The translations under genes and the position numbers were made by a program. Under the pieces are notes generated by a model. The model worked only from the letters and a program-made list of their open reading frames with translations, was not told the DNA's origin and ran no database searches. From contig JBOIDR010000003.1 of the NCBI GenBank assembly GCA_050740695.1, positions 1-64,000 on the forward strand: 64,000 nt of DNA, in the 5' to 3' direction. Shown piece by piece: positions 40,020 to 48,321 of the stretch (within the stretch, counting starts at the first letter, position 1; each line of letters opens with the position of its first letter). The DNA comes from JACCXJ01 sp050740695 (GTDB lineage Bacteria; Pseudomonadota; Gammaproteobacteria; JACCXJ01).

Positions 40020-40390
40020 CAGCGCGTCCCGGCCAGAGAGAACGTCACGTCCGCGAGCGTCGCATCCGGACTCGCGGGCGCGATCAGCTTGAGCGCGTCC
40101 CCGATCCCGAAGACCCGGCTCTGCGCCATGATGAAGGTCGCCACAGTCCCGCCGGCCGCGAAACGGATGGTGCCGACGCTCACACCGTTGCGCTGCACAT
40201 CGATGTCCGTTTGTGCGGTCGCGGCTGTGCCGGCCCGGCCGCGGCTTCCCCTGAGACCCGCAGGAAACCACACCCGCCGCGGGAACTCGTAGTGGCAGAG
40301 GACGAGACTTGCGGTCGGCGCCCCGGTACACATGGCGCCCACGTCATAAGGCGCCTCGCCTTTCGGAAAACCGTCGAGCCCCCGGTTCAT
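40019..40390 (-). CDS. Small phage virion protein
   Basis: The product has 123 residues: TDIDVQRNGVSVGTIRFAAG and IGDALKLIAPASPDATLADV, a pattern seen in small virion and fibre-associated proteins. It is coupled to the next gene through an ATGA overlap. The N-terminal 25 residues have three cysteines or histidines but no clear metal motif. Confidence 0.7.
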   Translation of the reverse strand: MNRGLDGFPKGEAPYDVGAMCTGAPTASLVLCHYEFPRRVWFPAGLRGSRGRAGTAATAQTDIDVQRNGVSVGTIRFAAGGTVATFIMAQSRVFGIGDALKLIAPASPDATLADVTFSLAGTR

Positions 40391-40392
40391 GC

Positions 40393-40806
40393 CTAGAAGT
40401 CCGCACCCTGGGCCGAGACGTGGAGCCCCGCCGCGATCGTCGTTCCTATAGTGATGTTGAGCTTGTAGCCGGCAGGCAGGAGAAGCCCATCGGGGATGGC
40501 AACCTCACCATTCGTTAGTGCGGCTACTTCGGACAGGGTAGTCGCGGCGACGGTTTCCTCGTGGTAGAGGCTGTTGTTTGCTGCGGTCGCGTTGGTGCTG
40601 CCGTTGTTCGTGAAGACCCGCAGGACCGTGGCCACGTTCGTGCCCTTGGCCTTGTAGCGGATCTTGTCCACCCGCGCGCCGTTCGCCCCGGCCGTGAAGA
40701 TCGTGACTACTGTCCCGGTGCCATCCTTGGCAGTGTTGGCGGTAGCGATCTCTCCCCAGGAGAGAACGGGGGTGAGGCCAAATATCGGGGATGTGTTTGC
40801 GGGCAT
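40393..40806 (-). CDS. Phage virion protein
   Basis: The product has 137 residues and is beta-rich. TAKDGTGTVVTIFTAGANGA and VDKIRYKAKGTNVATVLRVF are typical of trimer-forming virion decoration or fibre proteins. The gap to the next gene is 2 bp. Confidence 0.75.
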   Translation of the reverse strand: MPANTSPIFGLTPVLSWGEIATANTAKDGTGTVVTIFTAGANGARVDKIRYKAKGTNVATVLRVFTNNGSTNATAANNSLYHEETVAATTLSEVAALTNGEVAIPDGLLLPAGYKLNITIGTTIAAGLHVSAQGADF

Positions 40807-40813
40807 GGCCCTT

Positions 40814-41005
40814 CTACCTCAGATTCCGTGCGGCGTAGAGTTTTCCTGCCGCCGTTTCGCCCGCATTGGCGAGCTTGATCGTGCCGGCCTGGTCGGGGAG
40901 CGTGAAAGTCCGAGCCGCGGTCAGGCCCGCGCTGTCGAACGTGGCCTTGGCGATGCGGAAGGTGTTCCGCAGCGTCCCGATGATATCGGAGAAAACCGCC
41001 ATCAC
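40814..41005 (-). CDS. Small tail-fibre-associated protein
   Basis: The product has 63 residues. It includes RTFTLPDQAGTIKLANA, a motif often repeated in phage tail-fibre shafts. It probably contributes one structural element or acts as an adaptor. Spacing of 7-10 bp to both neighbours supports an operon. Confidence 0.7.
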   Translation of the reverse strand: MMAVFSDIIGTLRNTFRIAKATFDSAGLTAARTFTLPDQAGTIKLANAGETAAGKLYAARNLR

Positions 41006-41015
41006 TCAGCCCTCA

Positions 41016-41699
41016 TCAGGCCGGGGTGTCGTAATCGACTTCGATGCGCGCGCTACCCGCGGACGCGCCGCCCGCGCTATAGGTGGCGATGAGCGCCTCC
41101 GCACCCTGAGCCGCCTTCCCGGGATGGACGATAAACACCGTCCCGGCCGGCTGCGTCAGATCCACATCCGTCGCGCCCATGTACTTCGAGGTCGTACCCG
41201 AGATCCCGATCGAAACCGAGGGCGTGCCGTCGAACGGGGTATCAATAGTGATGCGCACCTCGTTGTTGACATCGTTTGCCCCGGTCGTGAACATCGCCAA
41301 CGGGGAGCTGGAGTTGAACGCGAGGGTCGTGGTGTCCACCTTCTTGGCCAGGGCGGTGTTTCCGGCGGAGACCCACGACAGCACACCGCTGCCGTCGGTC
41401 TTGAGTACCTGGTCCGGCGTCCCGTCGTCCACCGGTAAGGTGAGCACGACGGCCGCGCCCATTCCCGACGCCGGGCGTTGCAGGCTGTACTTCCAATCGG
41501 CGCCAGACCCCGCGGCGTCGCTATTGATCTCTAGGATCTCCCCCGAGACCTTCACCTTGCTCGCGGTGATCTCGGCATCGGCGCTGTCGCCGGAATTCCG
41601 CACCAGTAGGTGCCCCGAGCTGTTCTTGAGCCTAACGCCGCTGAGTCCGACCTTGATGTAAGCGCCGAGTGTCCCGGCCAAGTCTTGCCACAGTGCCAT
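41016..41699 (-). CDS. Phage tail-fibre protein
   Basis: The product has 227 residues. MALWQDLAGTLGAYIKVGLS and LRVRNSGDSADAEI-like repeats precede a TLPVDDGTPDQVLKTDGSGV fibre motif, common at shaft-to-domain junctions. The C-terminus YSAGGASAGSARIEVDYDTP forms a likely beta domain. A terminator lies just upstream. Confidence 0.8.
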   Translation of the reverse strand: MALWQDLAGTLGAYIKVGLSGVRLKNSSGHLLVRNSGDSADAEITASKVKVSGEILEINSDAAGSGADWKYSLQRPASGMGAAVVLTLPVDDGTPDQVLKTDGSGVLSWVSAGNTALAKKVDTTTLAFNSSSPLAMFTTGANDVNNEVRITIDTPFDGTPSVSIGISGTTSKYMGATDVDLTQPAGTVFIVHPGKAAQGAEALIATYSAGGASAGSARIEVDYDTPA

Positions 41700-41718
41700 G
41701 AGATGATCTCCTGAAATG

Positions 41719-41741
41719 AAAAAGGCGCCGGGTGGCGCCTT
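41719..41741 (-). terminator. Rho-independent terminator, minus strand
   Basis: Read on the minus strand, AAGGCGCCACCCGGCGCCTT is followed by TTTCATTTC. It lies after the endolysin gene and before the fibre gene. Confidence 0.85.
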
Positions 41742-41842
41742 GTAGGGGCACCCCCCGTGGGTGCCCGGTTAATTCCCGTAGGGGGCACCCCTTGTGGGTG
41801 CCCCGGTATCGGTATCAGGGCGCCCACAAGGGGCGCCCCTAC
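41742..41842. repeat. Cluster of three dispersed palindromic repeats
   Basis: Three copies of the (G)TAGGGGCRCCCC-NNNN-GTGGGYGCCC repeat occur within 100 bp: two in one orientation (41742, 41779) and one inverted (about 41818). This fills the 154-bp gap between the fibre gene and the endolysin gene. Confidence 0.85.
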
Positions 41843-41853
41843 GACATCTTTAT

Positions 41854-42459
41854 CTAAGCGACGACTTTCGCGCCGACGAATGTCGCGTAGGCCCTGGCCA
41901 GCTTCCCGTCGTAATCGTTCTTCCGAAACGCCGGCCCGTTGTAGAGCGCGAAACGCGCCCAATCCAGCTCGCGCAGGGCCACGACGAACCCCCTCGACTT
42001 GAGAAAATGGCAGAAGGCATCAAGGTGTTTCTGCTCGTCGATGTTCATCGCCATGTAGAACGATTCCACGTCGGGGTACATGCACAAGCGATGATTGGAG
42101 CCCATGATCTGGAACTTCCCGTAGCTCGCCGATTTCAAGGCCGCGGCCCGATCGAGCGCGATCGCCGCATCCAGCCGGGCGAGCTCCCCGGCCCCGCGTG
42201 CGTCTGCGTTCTTGCCCCTGGCATAGTGCTGCCTGGTCCATTTCGGGTAGCTCAAGTTCGGATGAGTCCTTGCAAACTTGCCTTCGGTCAACCGGTGAAA
42301 ATGGTGGCCCTCGAATAACACTCTGACTCGCCCATCGCTCAGAAACCCGCCGAGCGGCGCCTCGACCGCGGCGACCGCGCGCAGGGCGGCGACCTGGCAC
42401 TGAAGGCGTCTAGCCGCGTCCAAAAAGTCTGCGTCCGTCAGTATCCTCTTGGTTGTCAT
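41854..42459 (-). CDS. Endolysin, N-acetylmuramidase of the DUF3380 family
   Basis: The product has 201 residues. The family signature APLGGFLSDGRVRVLFEGHH followed by FHRLT contains the catalytic glutamate region. ALKSASYGKFQIMGSNHRLC and the ending FALYNGPAFRKNDYDGKLAR also match the family. It cleaves the peptidoglycan glycan chain at lysis. It has no signal peptide or transmembrane segment, so it needs a holin; candidates are encoded at 53.3-54.2 kb. It lies among tail genes, away from the other lysis-type genes. Its start overlaps the upstream stop as ATGA. Confidence 0.93.
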   Translation of the reverse strand: MTTKRILTDADFLDAARRLQCQVAALRAVAAVEAPLGGFLSDGRVRVLFEGHHFHRLTEGKFARTHPNLSYPKWTRQHYARGKNADARGAGELARLDAAIALDRAAALKSASYGKFQIMGSNHRLCMYPDVESFYMAMNIDEQKHLDAFCHFLKSRGFVVALRELDWARFALYNGPAFRKNDYDGKLARAYATFVGAKVVA

Positions 42460-42902
42460 TGCTGTACCTGTAAGATGACGATACCCGCGCCCTGGGAAGC
42501 ACCGCCCCCGGGCGTGATCGTCAAGAATAAAACCGTTGCGGTGGCGTAACGATGGTTCGGGCTTGCGAGATAGCTGCCGACCTCGCCGGGCGCGTTGCTG
42601 CCGGCCGGCATCAACCTGCCCGGATCGTCCGCATCTCCGATCTGAAGCGCCGGGCCCGTGCCGTCGAAGGCCGTGAAGATGTGTATCCCCGTACCGTAGA
42701 CCGTTTTCTCGGCCGGCACCGTCAACAGGGTCTTCGGCGTCGCGTCCCCGAAGGCGAACGGGATCTCGATGACTCCCGCGCCCGATGGGCCTGCGGGGCC
42801 CGGAGGTCCCGCCGGCCCCTGGGCCGCGACCTCCACGATCTCTATCTCCTGGGATGGGACGATCACGAGGGTTCCCTCTATGACCGTTAGGATCTCGTCC
42901 AT
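42456..42902 (-). CDS. Tail-fibre-type protein with a collagen-like segment
   Basis: The product has 148 residues. GPAGPPGPAGPSGAG is a short collagen-like Gly-X-Y stretch, which favours trimerisation in phage fibres. A beta-rich C-terminal domain follows (YATATVLFLTITPGGGASQG). Overlaps at both ends place it in the coupled tail operon. Confidence 0.75.
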   Translation of the reverse strand: MDEILTVIEGTLVIVPSQEIEIVEVAAQGPAGPPGPAGPSGAGVIEIPFAFGDATPKTLLTVPAEKTVYGTGIHIFTAFDGTGPALQIGDADDPGRLMPAGSNAPGEVGSYLASPNHRYATATVLFLTITPGGGASQGAGIVILQVQQ

Positions 42903-43486
42903 CAGCGCGTAAAAGCTCCCTCGAAGAACTTCCGCACCGCGCCCGCGCTATCTATCAGATCAAATTCGTGAACACCTTGCGTGAGGGTGAGCGCTATGGC
43001 TTGCGCTGCCGTGATCACGAAACGGATAGTTCCCGCCGTGCCCCCGAGGAAGACACCCCCGTTCGAGGTGGTGAGATCCAGGGCCGGCGAGGCATCCGTT
43101 TCCTTCGCGCGGAACTGCATCCGTGCCGTATAGCCGGTCAGGTCGACGGGTTTGCCGTTATCGGCGACCCCGCCGGACACGTAAGGATCATAGGCCGATG
43201 TATCGATCCCGATCGTGAAGTTGTCGGCATCCAGCACGGCGACCGTGTAGGCGCGGTTGGCGCCTTGCTCCATGCCCTTCAACCTGGTGATGAACACGGT
43301 GGCCCCGGATAGGAACCCATGTCCCGGCGCCGTTACCTTGCCCGGATCCGCCTTGCTGATGGCGGTGATGGCGCGCTTCACCGTGGGGCTCCGGCGATAC
43401 GTCAAGGTCCGATCGAGCCCCGCGCGGCGCGGGATCTCGATGTTCACGACCGCAACCTGGCCGATGATAATTGGGGGGCAAGACAT
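42902..43486 (-). CDS. Phage structural protein
   Basis: The product has 194 residues. DPGKVTAPGHGFLSGATVFI with NRAYTVAVLDADNFTIGID resembles beta modules of phage adhesins (pre-neck appendage type). TGYTARMQFRAKETDASPAL then LDLTTSNGGVFLGGTAGTIR is the common phage BppU/neck-like module. Its start overlaps the upstream stop as TAATG. Confidence 0.75.
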   Translation of the reverse strand: MSCPPIIIGQVAVVNIEIPRRAGLDRTLTYRRSPTVKRAITAISKADPGKVTAPGHGFLSGATVFITRLKGMEQGANRAYTVAVLDADNFTIGIDTSAYDPYVSGGVADNGKPVDLTGYTARMQFRAKETDASPALDLTTSNGGVFLGGTAGTIRFVITAAQAIALTLTQGVHEFDLIDSAGAVRKFFEGAFTR

Positions 43487-43695
43487 TATCGGCTCGCTGC
43501 TGCTCTCGGGTGACTTATTTTCCCGTCACCCTCCTCTTGAAGGCTCACCTCAGCCAAGTTTGCTACCGTCTTTGATAGCACCGCGATGTCGCGCAGCAGG
43601 CTCGGGGTGGCTTCGGTGTGCACCATGAGGGCGGCCTTGCGGGAAAGATCGTCGACGTAGCGGTCGATCGTGATAACGTGGTGACGGTCGATCAT
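43486..43695 (-). CDS. Small phage protein
   Basis: The product has 69 residues and is mostly helical (SLLRDIAVLSKTVANLAEVS). It has no recognised family. Tight spacing and overlap with its neighbours support that it is translated. Confidence 0.5.
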   Translation of the reverse strand: MIDRHHVITIDRYVDDLSRKAALMVHTEATPSLLRDIAVLSKTVANLAEVSLQEEGDGKISHPRAAASR

Positions 43696-43698
43696 GAG

Positions 43699-43881
43699 TC
43701 AGTGCATCACGTTATGGACGATCACCATGGCTTCGCAGTAAAGCACATACGTCCTGTGACACCAGCACACGCCATCGACGTTGACGAGGTGCTCGCGTCC
43801 AAACATCGGCGTGACGTGAATGGCCTCTAGCATTTCGGGTTCGTCCCGGTCGGTATCGAACGTCCCCGACCACTCAGCCAT
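43699..43881 (-). CDS. Small phage protein
   Basis: The product has 60 residues: EPEMLEAIHVTPMFGREHLV, followed by VCWCHRTYVLYC with three cysteines and a histidine that could bind metal. The start overlaps the end of the upstream gene by 8 bp. The function is unknown. Confidence 0.55.
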   Translation of the reverse strand: MAEWSGTFDTDRDEPEMLEAIHVTPMFGREHLVNVDGVCWCHRTYVLYCEAMVIVHNVMH

Positions 43882-44155
43882 CGCTAGGAGAAAGCTCGAA
43901 GTAATTCGTGTCCGCTTTCCGGAATTTGTCGAGGTTCAGGTCGTTGAGCTGAGGAATAGCGGAGTAATCCACGTTCCCCTTGCGGCTCTTCCGTGTAGCG
44001 AGCACTCCGAAGCCGAACGCCGACTCGTTACCGAGCAGGCCAACCAAGGCCGTCTTGGCATTTTCTAGTGCTTTTTCTGCCGGCCCGAATGCCTTCTTGG
44101 CTTTAAGCCAGTCTGCGGCGGCCTTCTTCCAGGCCGCATCTTTCCTCTCTTTCAT
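43874..44155 (-). CDS. Small charged phage protein
   Basis: The product has 93 residues. A Lys/Ala-rich helical N-terminus (MKERKDAAWKKAAADWLKAK) leads to FGFGVLATRKSRKGNVDYSA and NLDKFRKADTNYFEL. This resembles the small proteins that accompany phage recombination or exonuclease genes. AGGAG lies 8 bases upstream of the ATG. Confidence 0.65.
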   Translation of the reverse strand: MKERKDAAWKKAAADWLKAKKAFGPAEKALENAKTALVGLLGNESAFGFGVLATRKSRKGNVDYSAIPQLNDLNLDKFRKADTNYFELSPSDG

Positions 44156-44201
44156 CGTTTCTCCTCTTTCCGCCCCAAGTGATACGCCTACCCTGTGATG
44201 G

Positions 44202-44861
44202 TCAGTACCGCGCCCGCACCCTGCGCGGGCCGCGCGCCATCTCGCGCCTGAGCAAGTCGCGCCTAGAGTCGAGCCTCGGGCCGACCTTGTTTGTGAAATA
44301 GACGGCCCATCGATCGCTTTTCGCCTGGTCGTAGGCGTCGGCGTCCTGCTTCAGGTAGGCGAGGTGGCACATCCAATCGAGCAGGACGAAGTGGTCTTTT
44401 TGCTGGATCTCGGGCTCATCGCTGCCCTGATGAATGTCCTCGAGCGGTAAGCGCCCGACCTCCAGGAGGAGCTTGTCCGCTGCGACCGGGATCGGGACCA
44501 GGGTGATGAAGCCCGTCATGGGCTCTATCCACCCCTCCGGCGTGCCGGTCTCCGTCTCCCAACCGGCCCGGTATTCGTCGAGCGTATCGCGCTCGAAATC
44601 GCGGAGTGGGTGTTCTTGCGAGGCGAGCTTCACTCTATTCACGAAGAGCACCGAGCCCTGCAGCGCGTAGGTCGGTTGATTCGCCGTCACGTTGATCTGG
44701 CAAACCGAGGCGGTCGCGTTATCTACGATCGGGACCCTGCGGCAATACTCCCTGATGGCCTCGCTCCGATAGGATCTAACGTCTTCGGCGGACCAGAGGA
44801 ACGGCGCGACTTTGTCATCGACGCGGCCACGAAATGCGCAGTCGATCTCGTCCGCGGTCAT
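44202..44861 (-). CDS. Head-tail adaptor (gp4-like)
   Basis: The product has 219 residues. FLWSAEDVRSYRSEAIREYC, followed by the beta section and DHFVLLDWMCHLAYLKQDAD, is the helix-strand-helix pattern of head-completion or adaptor proteins of podoviruses. Its position just downstream of the capsid genes agrees. The ATG overlaps the upstream stop as ATGA. Confidence 0.75.
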   Translation of the reverse strand: MTADEIDCAFRGRVDDKVAPFLWSAEDVRSYRSEAIREYCRRVPIVDNATASVCQINVTANQPTYALQGSVLFVNRVKLASQEHPLRDFERDTLDEYRAGWETETGTPEGWIEPMTGFITLVPIPVAADKLLLEVGRLPLEDIHQGSDEPEIQQKDHFVLLDWMCHLAYLKQDADAYDQAKSDRWAVYFTNKVGPRLDSRRDLLRREMARGPRRVRARY

Positions 44862-45181
44862 GGCTTCCTCGGTTTCGGCAGCCTCACCGGCCGCCCGTCC
44901 TGATCAGCCGGTTCCGAACCCGTTTCGATCCGGGGGGTCCAGGGGGGACCCCCCGGGTCCCCATGATCAGGAGCCGGTTTCCGATCCGGTTGCTGCACGA
45001 TCTCCCACACTGACGGGAAGCGCGCGAGTTGCGTTGCTACGGCTATGGGGACGAGCTGCACGTCCCCCTCGCCATACCACACTGTTCTGGTGTGGCAAAC
45101 GGTGTCGTATTTGAGCGTCTTCGAGCCCACGTAGCGCACCGCGACCTTTTCCGCTGATTCGATATTCGGTACCGGCTTCAC
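44858..45181 (-). CDS. Small phage protein with a GTG start
   Basis: The product is about 107 residues (VKPVPNIESAEKVAVRYVGS onward). The GTG at 45181 is chosen because GGAGGG lies 6 bases upstream and the longer frame would run through the terminator hairpin at 45195-45223. The C-terminus is Pro-rich and contains a GC palindrome. No family is recognised. Confidence 0.65.
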   Translation of the reverse strand: MKPVPNIESAEKVAVRYVGSKTLKYDTVCHTRTVWYGEGDVQLVPIAVATQLARFPSVWEIVQQPDRKPAPDHGDPGGPPWTPRIETGSEPADQDGRPVRLPKPRKP

Positions 45182-45194
45182 GTCTACCCTCCAC

Positions 45195-45223
45195 AAAAAG
45201 CGAGGCCGCCCCGAGGCGGCCTC
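45195..45223 (-). terminator. Rho-independent terminator, minus strand
   Basis: Read on the minus strand, GAGGCCGCCTCGGGGCGGCC, closing with TC, is followed by GCTTTTTG. It ends the capsid-decoration unit just after the 45254 gene. Confidence 0.85.
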
Positions 45224-45253
45224 CAACAGCAAGGTCCTACAACAGACAGGCGT

Positions 45254-45655
45254 TTAGATGCCTTCGTAGACGTAATCCACGACGGCCTCGATGACTCCGG
45301 TCGCGGCGGCACCGCCGACGGTGGCGATGATCCACGTGTCCTTCAGGAACCGTTTCGGAGAGGCCATGCGGTTGTTCCCGGCCGCGTTCGTCGCGGTGGC
45401 GGCGAGAAAGTAAGCGTCATCGGTGGTCCCGCCGTCCTCCTTGTATCCCCACTTCACCGTGGTCGAGGCCCCGAGGGCCGCGTTGATGAAGCGCGCATCG
45501 TGAACTACCGATCCCGCGGGGATCAGCGCGACCTTTACGAAGTCGGCCACAGCCGCCGCGGCGAGCGTGAAGGTCTTCCATTGGGTTGTCAGGTTGCCCC
45601 AGGTTCCGCCCGGGACCAGTTGCCGGGTCAGCCCGGAGTTCGAGATTTCAGCCAT
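45254..45655 (-). CDS. Capsid-associated (decoration or head) protein
   Basis: The product has 133 residues. LAAAAVADFVKVALIPAGSV and VKWGYKEDGGTTDDAYFLAA give a beta-sandwich-like pattern often found right after the major capsid gene. The position directly downstream of the capsid gene supports a decoration or stabilising role. It lies between a hairpin and a terminator. Confidence 0.7.
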   Translation of the reverse strand: MAEISNSGLTRQLVPGGTWGNLTTQWKTFTLAAAAVADFVKVALIPAGSVVHDARFINAALGASTTVKWGYKEDGGTTDDAYFLAATATNAAGNNRMASPKRFLKDTWIIATVGGAAATGVIEAVVDYVYEGI

Positions 45656-45689
45656 GAGAGTTCTCCAATAAAGAAATCGGGAAGTCCCC

Positions 45690-45739
45690 CGGCGACTAGC
45701 CCGACTTGCCCGAATCGGCTAAGTCGGGCTAGGTCGCCG
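45690..45739 (-). terminator. Long hairpin after the capsid gene, possible attenuator
   Basis: The arms CGGCGACTAGCCCGACTT (45690-45707) and AAGTCGGGCTAGGTCGCCG (45721-45739) are complementary except for one extra base. No clear T tract follows on the minus strand, so it may attenuate transcription or protect the 3' end of the capsid mRNA. Confidence 0.55.
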
Positions 45740-45762
45740 CCAGGGGATCTATTGCCCTACTG

Positions 45763-47019
45763 CTAGGCGATCTTCACCTTGCGAGGATCCGGCGCGACCG
45801 AATCGAGCACCATGACCCCGTGGTCGGTATCCACGCCGTTCGCGTCCGCGAAGCGGAGCTTGGCGCACCCACCCATGCCGGCGACGGAGGCCTCGTAGGT
45901 CCCGCCGTGGTCGGTTACCTCCTCCCACCAGCGCATGTGCATGCCGGAGTCGGAGTCCTTACCCCATACCTCCGCCAGCGCCTGGGCGCCGAGAAGGATC
46001 GCGCGGTCCACCGCGTAATCGGTAGCCAGGGTCGGCACCGTCTTGGTGGTCTCGGTGTAGCTCGCGGCCGAGGTGGCTACAGTCACCGATTCGCCGGGGA
46101 GGAACCGGATGGCCCGGGCCGACTTGCGCACCAGGATCCCGTTCCACATGCCTGGCTCGCCGGAGAAGAGCGGGTTCTTGCTGCCACGCTCGCGCGCGTT
46201 GGACAAGAAGGTCCGCCATGCCTTATCTCCGGTCCGGGTCTGGAGGTAATGCCACTGCCGGCTCGACACATAGAGCACGTACAGCGGCTCATCCATGGAC
46301 GCCGGATCGTCGGGGAACATGATCGGCTGGAGAGGGATATCCGCCTCGTCGATTGCAGCACGGAGCCGATCGATGTCGTCGAGCGTCAGGATGTCCGCCG
46401 TGTCGAGGGTGTCGATGGCGGTGGCATCGCCGGCATAGAAATGCCGGTTGAAGGTCGGCGCCTGGACGGCGTTGACCATGATCTCGTTGAAATCGGCATC
46501 GCTCGCCAACGGGATCACCCAGTCGGCGGTATTCATCGATCCGCGAGCGCCGGCGAAATGGATCAGCTTCGTTTGATCCAACGCCCGGGCCCACCAACCG
46601 GAGAGCTCGATGCGACCGACCGTGCGGAGATCGTGGACCGTCCGCTGCTGCGTCATGCGACCGCCCGGGTCCACGCCGCCGCGCATCTGGTTGATCTTGA
46701 TGTCCATGGACTTGGACTTCAGCGCCATCATGCGCCCGCTGATCTTCTTGTCCCCCATGACCGGCTTGCCCTGGAGGATATTGAACATATCGACCGACAC
46801 CGTGTCGCCACGGCTTTTGGTCAAATCGGTCACCCGGATGGACGGGTAGCCCGGTGCTGTTTGCATGCGCTCCGCCTTCGCCGTTTCTGCGTCGAGGGTC
46901 GGCGCCGGTCCGGTCAGGCGATTACCGAAGGTCTGCTTTCTGGTGATCTCGGTGAACACCGCGGCGCCGAAGACCTTGCGCGCCAGCGGGTGTCCGAATG
47001 GGATGGATGTCTGTGACAT
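45763..47019 (-). CDS. Major capsid protein (DUF4043 / N4 gp56-like)
   Basis: The product has 418 residues. The family opening is clear: SIPFGHPLARKVFGAAVFTE, then RVTDLTKSRGDTVSVDMFNI and GDKKISGRMMALKSKSMDIK, with RTVHDLRTVGRIELSGWWAR. It forms the HK97-fold shell. GAGGA lies 8 bases before the ATG. A strong terminator lies just upstream and a hairpin just downstream, so capsid mRNA is probably made as a separate abundant unit, in line with its copy number. Confidence 0.88.
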   Translation of the reverse strand: MSQTSIPFGHPLARKVFGAAVFTEITRKQTFGNRLTGPAPTLDAETAKAERMQTAPGYPSIRVTDLTKSRGDTVSVDMFNILQGKPVMGDKKISGRMMALKSKSMDIKINQMRGGVDPGGRMTQQRTVHDLRTVGRIELSGWWARALDQTKLIHFAGARGSMNTADWVIPLASDADFNEIMVNAVQAPTFNRHFYAGDATAIDTLDTADILTLDDIDRLRAAIDEADIPLQPIMFPDDPASMDEPLYVLYVSSRQWHYLQTRTGDKAWRTFLSNARERGSKNPLFSGEPGMWNGILVRKSARAIRFLPGESVTVATSAASYTETTKTVPTLATDYAVDRAILLGAQALAEVWGKDSDSGMHMRWWEEVTDHGGTYEASVAGMGGCAKLRFADANGVDTDHGVMVLDSVAPDPRKVKIA

Positions 47020-47138
47020 TGAGTTTTTCCTCGACGGACATCCTCAAGAAGGGATGCGCGTCATTGCTTGGTGGTGGATTCCATGAGTGATTCCCCTTCT
47101 GTCGCCGAGGGTCGCGTGGATCCGGCAACTGCCGGACG

Positions 47139-47162
47139 AAAAAAAACCGGCACGAGGCCGGT
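47139..47162 (-). terminator. Rho-independent terminator, minus strand
   Basis: Read on the minus strand, ACCGGCCTCGTGCCGGT is followed by TTTTTTT. It lies between the scaffold gene and the capsid gene. Confidence 0.9.
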
Positions 47163-47231
47163 CGCGCGAGCCTGTATCGCCAGGCTCAAGCGAGGGTAAA
47201 CGGGCCGGCGGGCAGCCGGCCGGTAAAACGA

Positions 47232-48281
47232 TCAGAGACCGCGCAGGAACGACTCCAGTCTCTCCGGATTACGTGCGGCCATGGAGCCCAAGTGCGCCTG
47301 TAGCTGGGCCGGGCTCATCCTTTCCAAGGCCTCGGTTTCCGACTGCGCCGGGGGTGTGCCACCGGGGATGTCGCTCATCGACGCGGGCCGGCGGACGCTG
47401 GCGCGGTGGATGGCGCGCTCCGCAGCCTTGCCTGTATCCGTGGCACCTCTAGCCTTCGCCGAGTGCGGGGATTCCCCGTAAACCGCTTCGACCTTCCCTG
47501 GCAGCTCGTCCATGCGCTCCGCCCACGACATCTCGCTGTAGGCGGGGTTGGATCTCATGAGGATCTGGTGAAGCTCGTTGGCTCGCGCATACCACTCGGG
47601 GTTGGCGCTGTCGGCTTGCCACTCGGCCATGAGCGGTACGGCGTCGATCGCCGCCTGGATCCCGTCCTGCTCGCTGCTGCGCTCCGCTGTATCACGCGCC
47701 GCTCGCTCACTTTCGATCGCCTGCGCCCAGCGCGTCACGGCTGCGACCTGTACCTTTAGCTTGTAGTTATCGAGCCATTGGTCCGCGAACTCGTCGCCGT
47801 AGCTTTCGCGGAGCTCCTCCGCCTTCGCTTCCACCTCTGCCGGCAACTCCGCGGCGGCAGCGTCCGCATGCTTCTGTGGCTGTTCCGGATCTGCGGCGGC
47901 ACCGGCCGGCTGGGCCTTTTTCAGTGCCTCGAGCTCGGCTGTCAACGCCGCGGTCTGCGCTTCAAGCGCCTTGCGCGCATCCCGCTCCGACCGCAGGACA
48001 TCGTAGGGGATCACATGCTTGCCGTCGCGGGTCAATACGCCTTCCGGATCGCCGCCCGGTTTGCCGGGATCCGCCGCATCGGCTAGGGGCTTCGCATCGG
48101 CGTCCGCCGCCGGCCGTCCCGCGGCATCATCAGCCGCGGCGGGGGCCTTGTCCTTTCCAGCGGCGTTTTCGTCCGCCCGCTCGCCATCGGCGAGCCCCGC
48201 GAGTCCTTCCGCGTCGGTCGGCCAAGTCTCCGGTTTATCCAGATCCAACGGTGCTGCCGTGTCGGTGTTCGCTTCGCTCAT
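47232..48281 (-). CDS. Capsid scaffolding protein
   Basis: The product has 349 residues and is acidic and Ala-rich. A disordered N-terminus is followed by HVIPYDVLRSERDARKALEA, the hallmark of podovirus scaffold-type proteins, then a long coiled coil (LEAQTAALTAELEALKKAQP). The C-terminal helix LQAHLGSMAARNPERLESFL is a likely capsid-binding end. It lies between the portal gene and the capsid gene, as usual. It guides procapsid assembly and is then released. Confidence 0.85.
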   Translation of the reverse strand: MSEANTDTAAPLDLDKPETWPTDAEGLAGLADGERADENAAGKDKAPAAADDAAGRPAADADAKPLADAADPGKPGGDPEGVLTRDGKHVIPYDVLRSERDARKALEAQTAALTAELEALKKAQPAGAAADPEQPQKHADAAAAELPAEVEAKAEELRESYGDEFADQWLDNYKLKVQVAAVTRWAQAIESERAARDTAERSSEQDGIQAAIDAVPLMAEWQADSANPEWYARANELHQILMRSNPAYSEMSWAERMDELPGKVEAVYGESPHSAKARGATDTGKAAERAIHRASVRRPASMSDIPGGTPPAQSETEALERMSPAQLQAHLGSMAARNPERLESFLRGL

Positions 48282-48321
48282 TCAGTAACCTCTATCGCTC
48301 GGTTTGCGGGATGCCGGCGGG

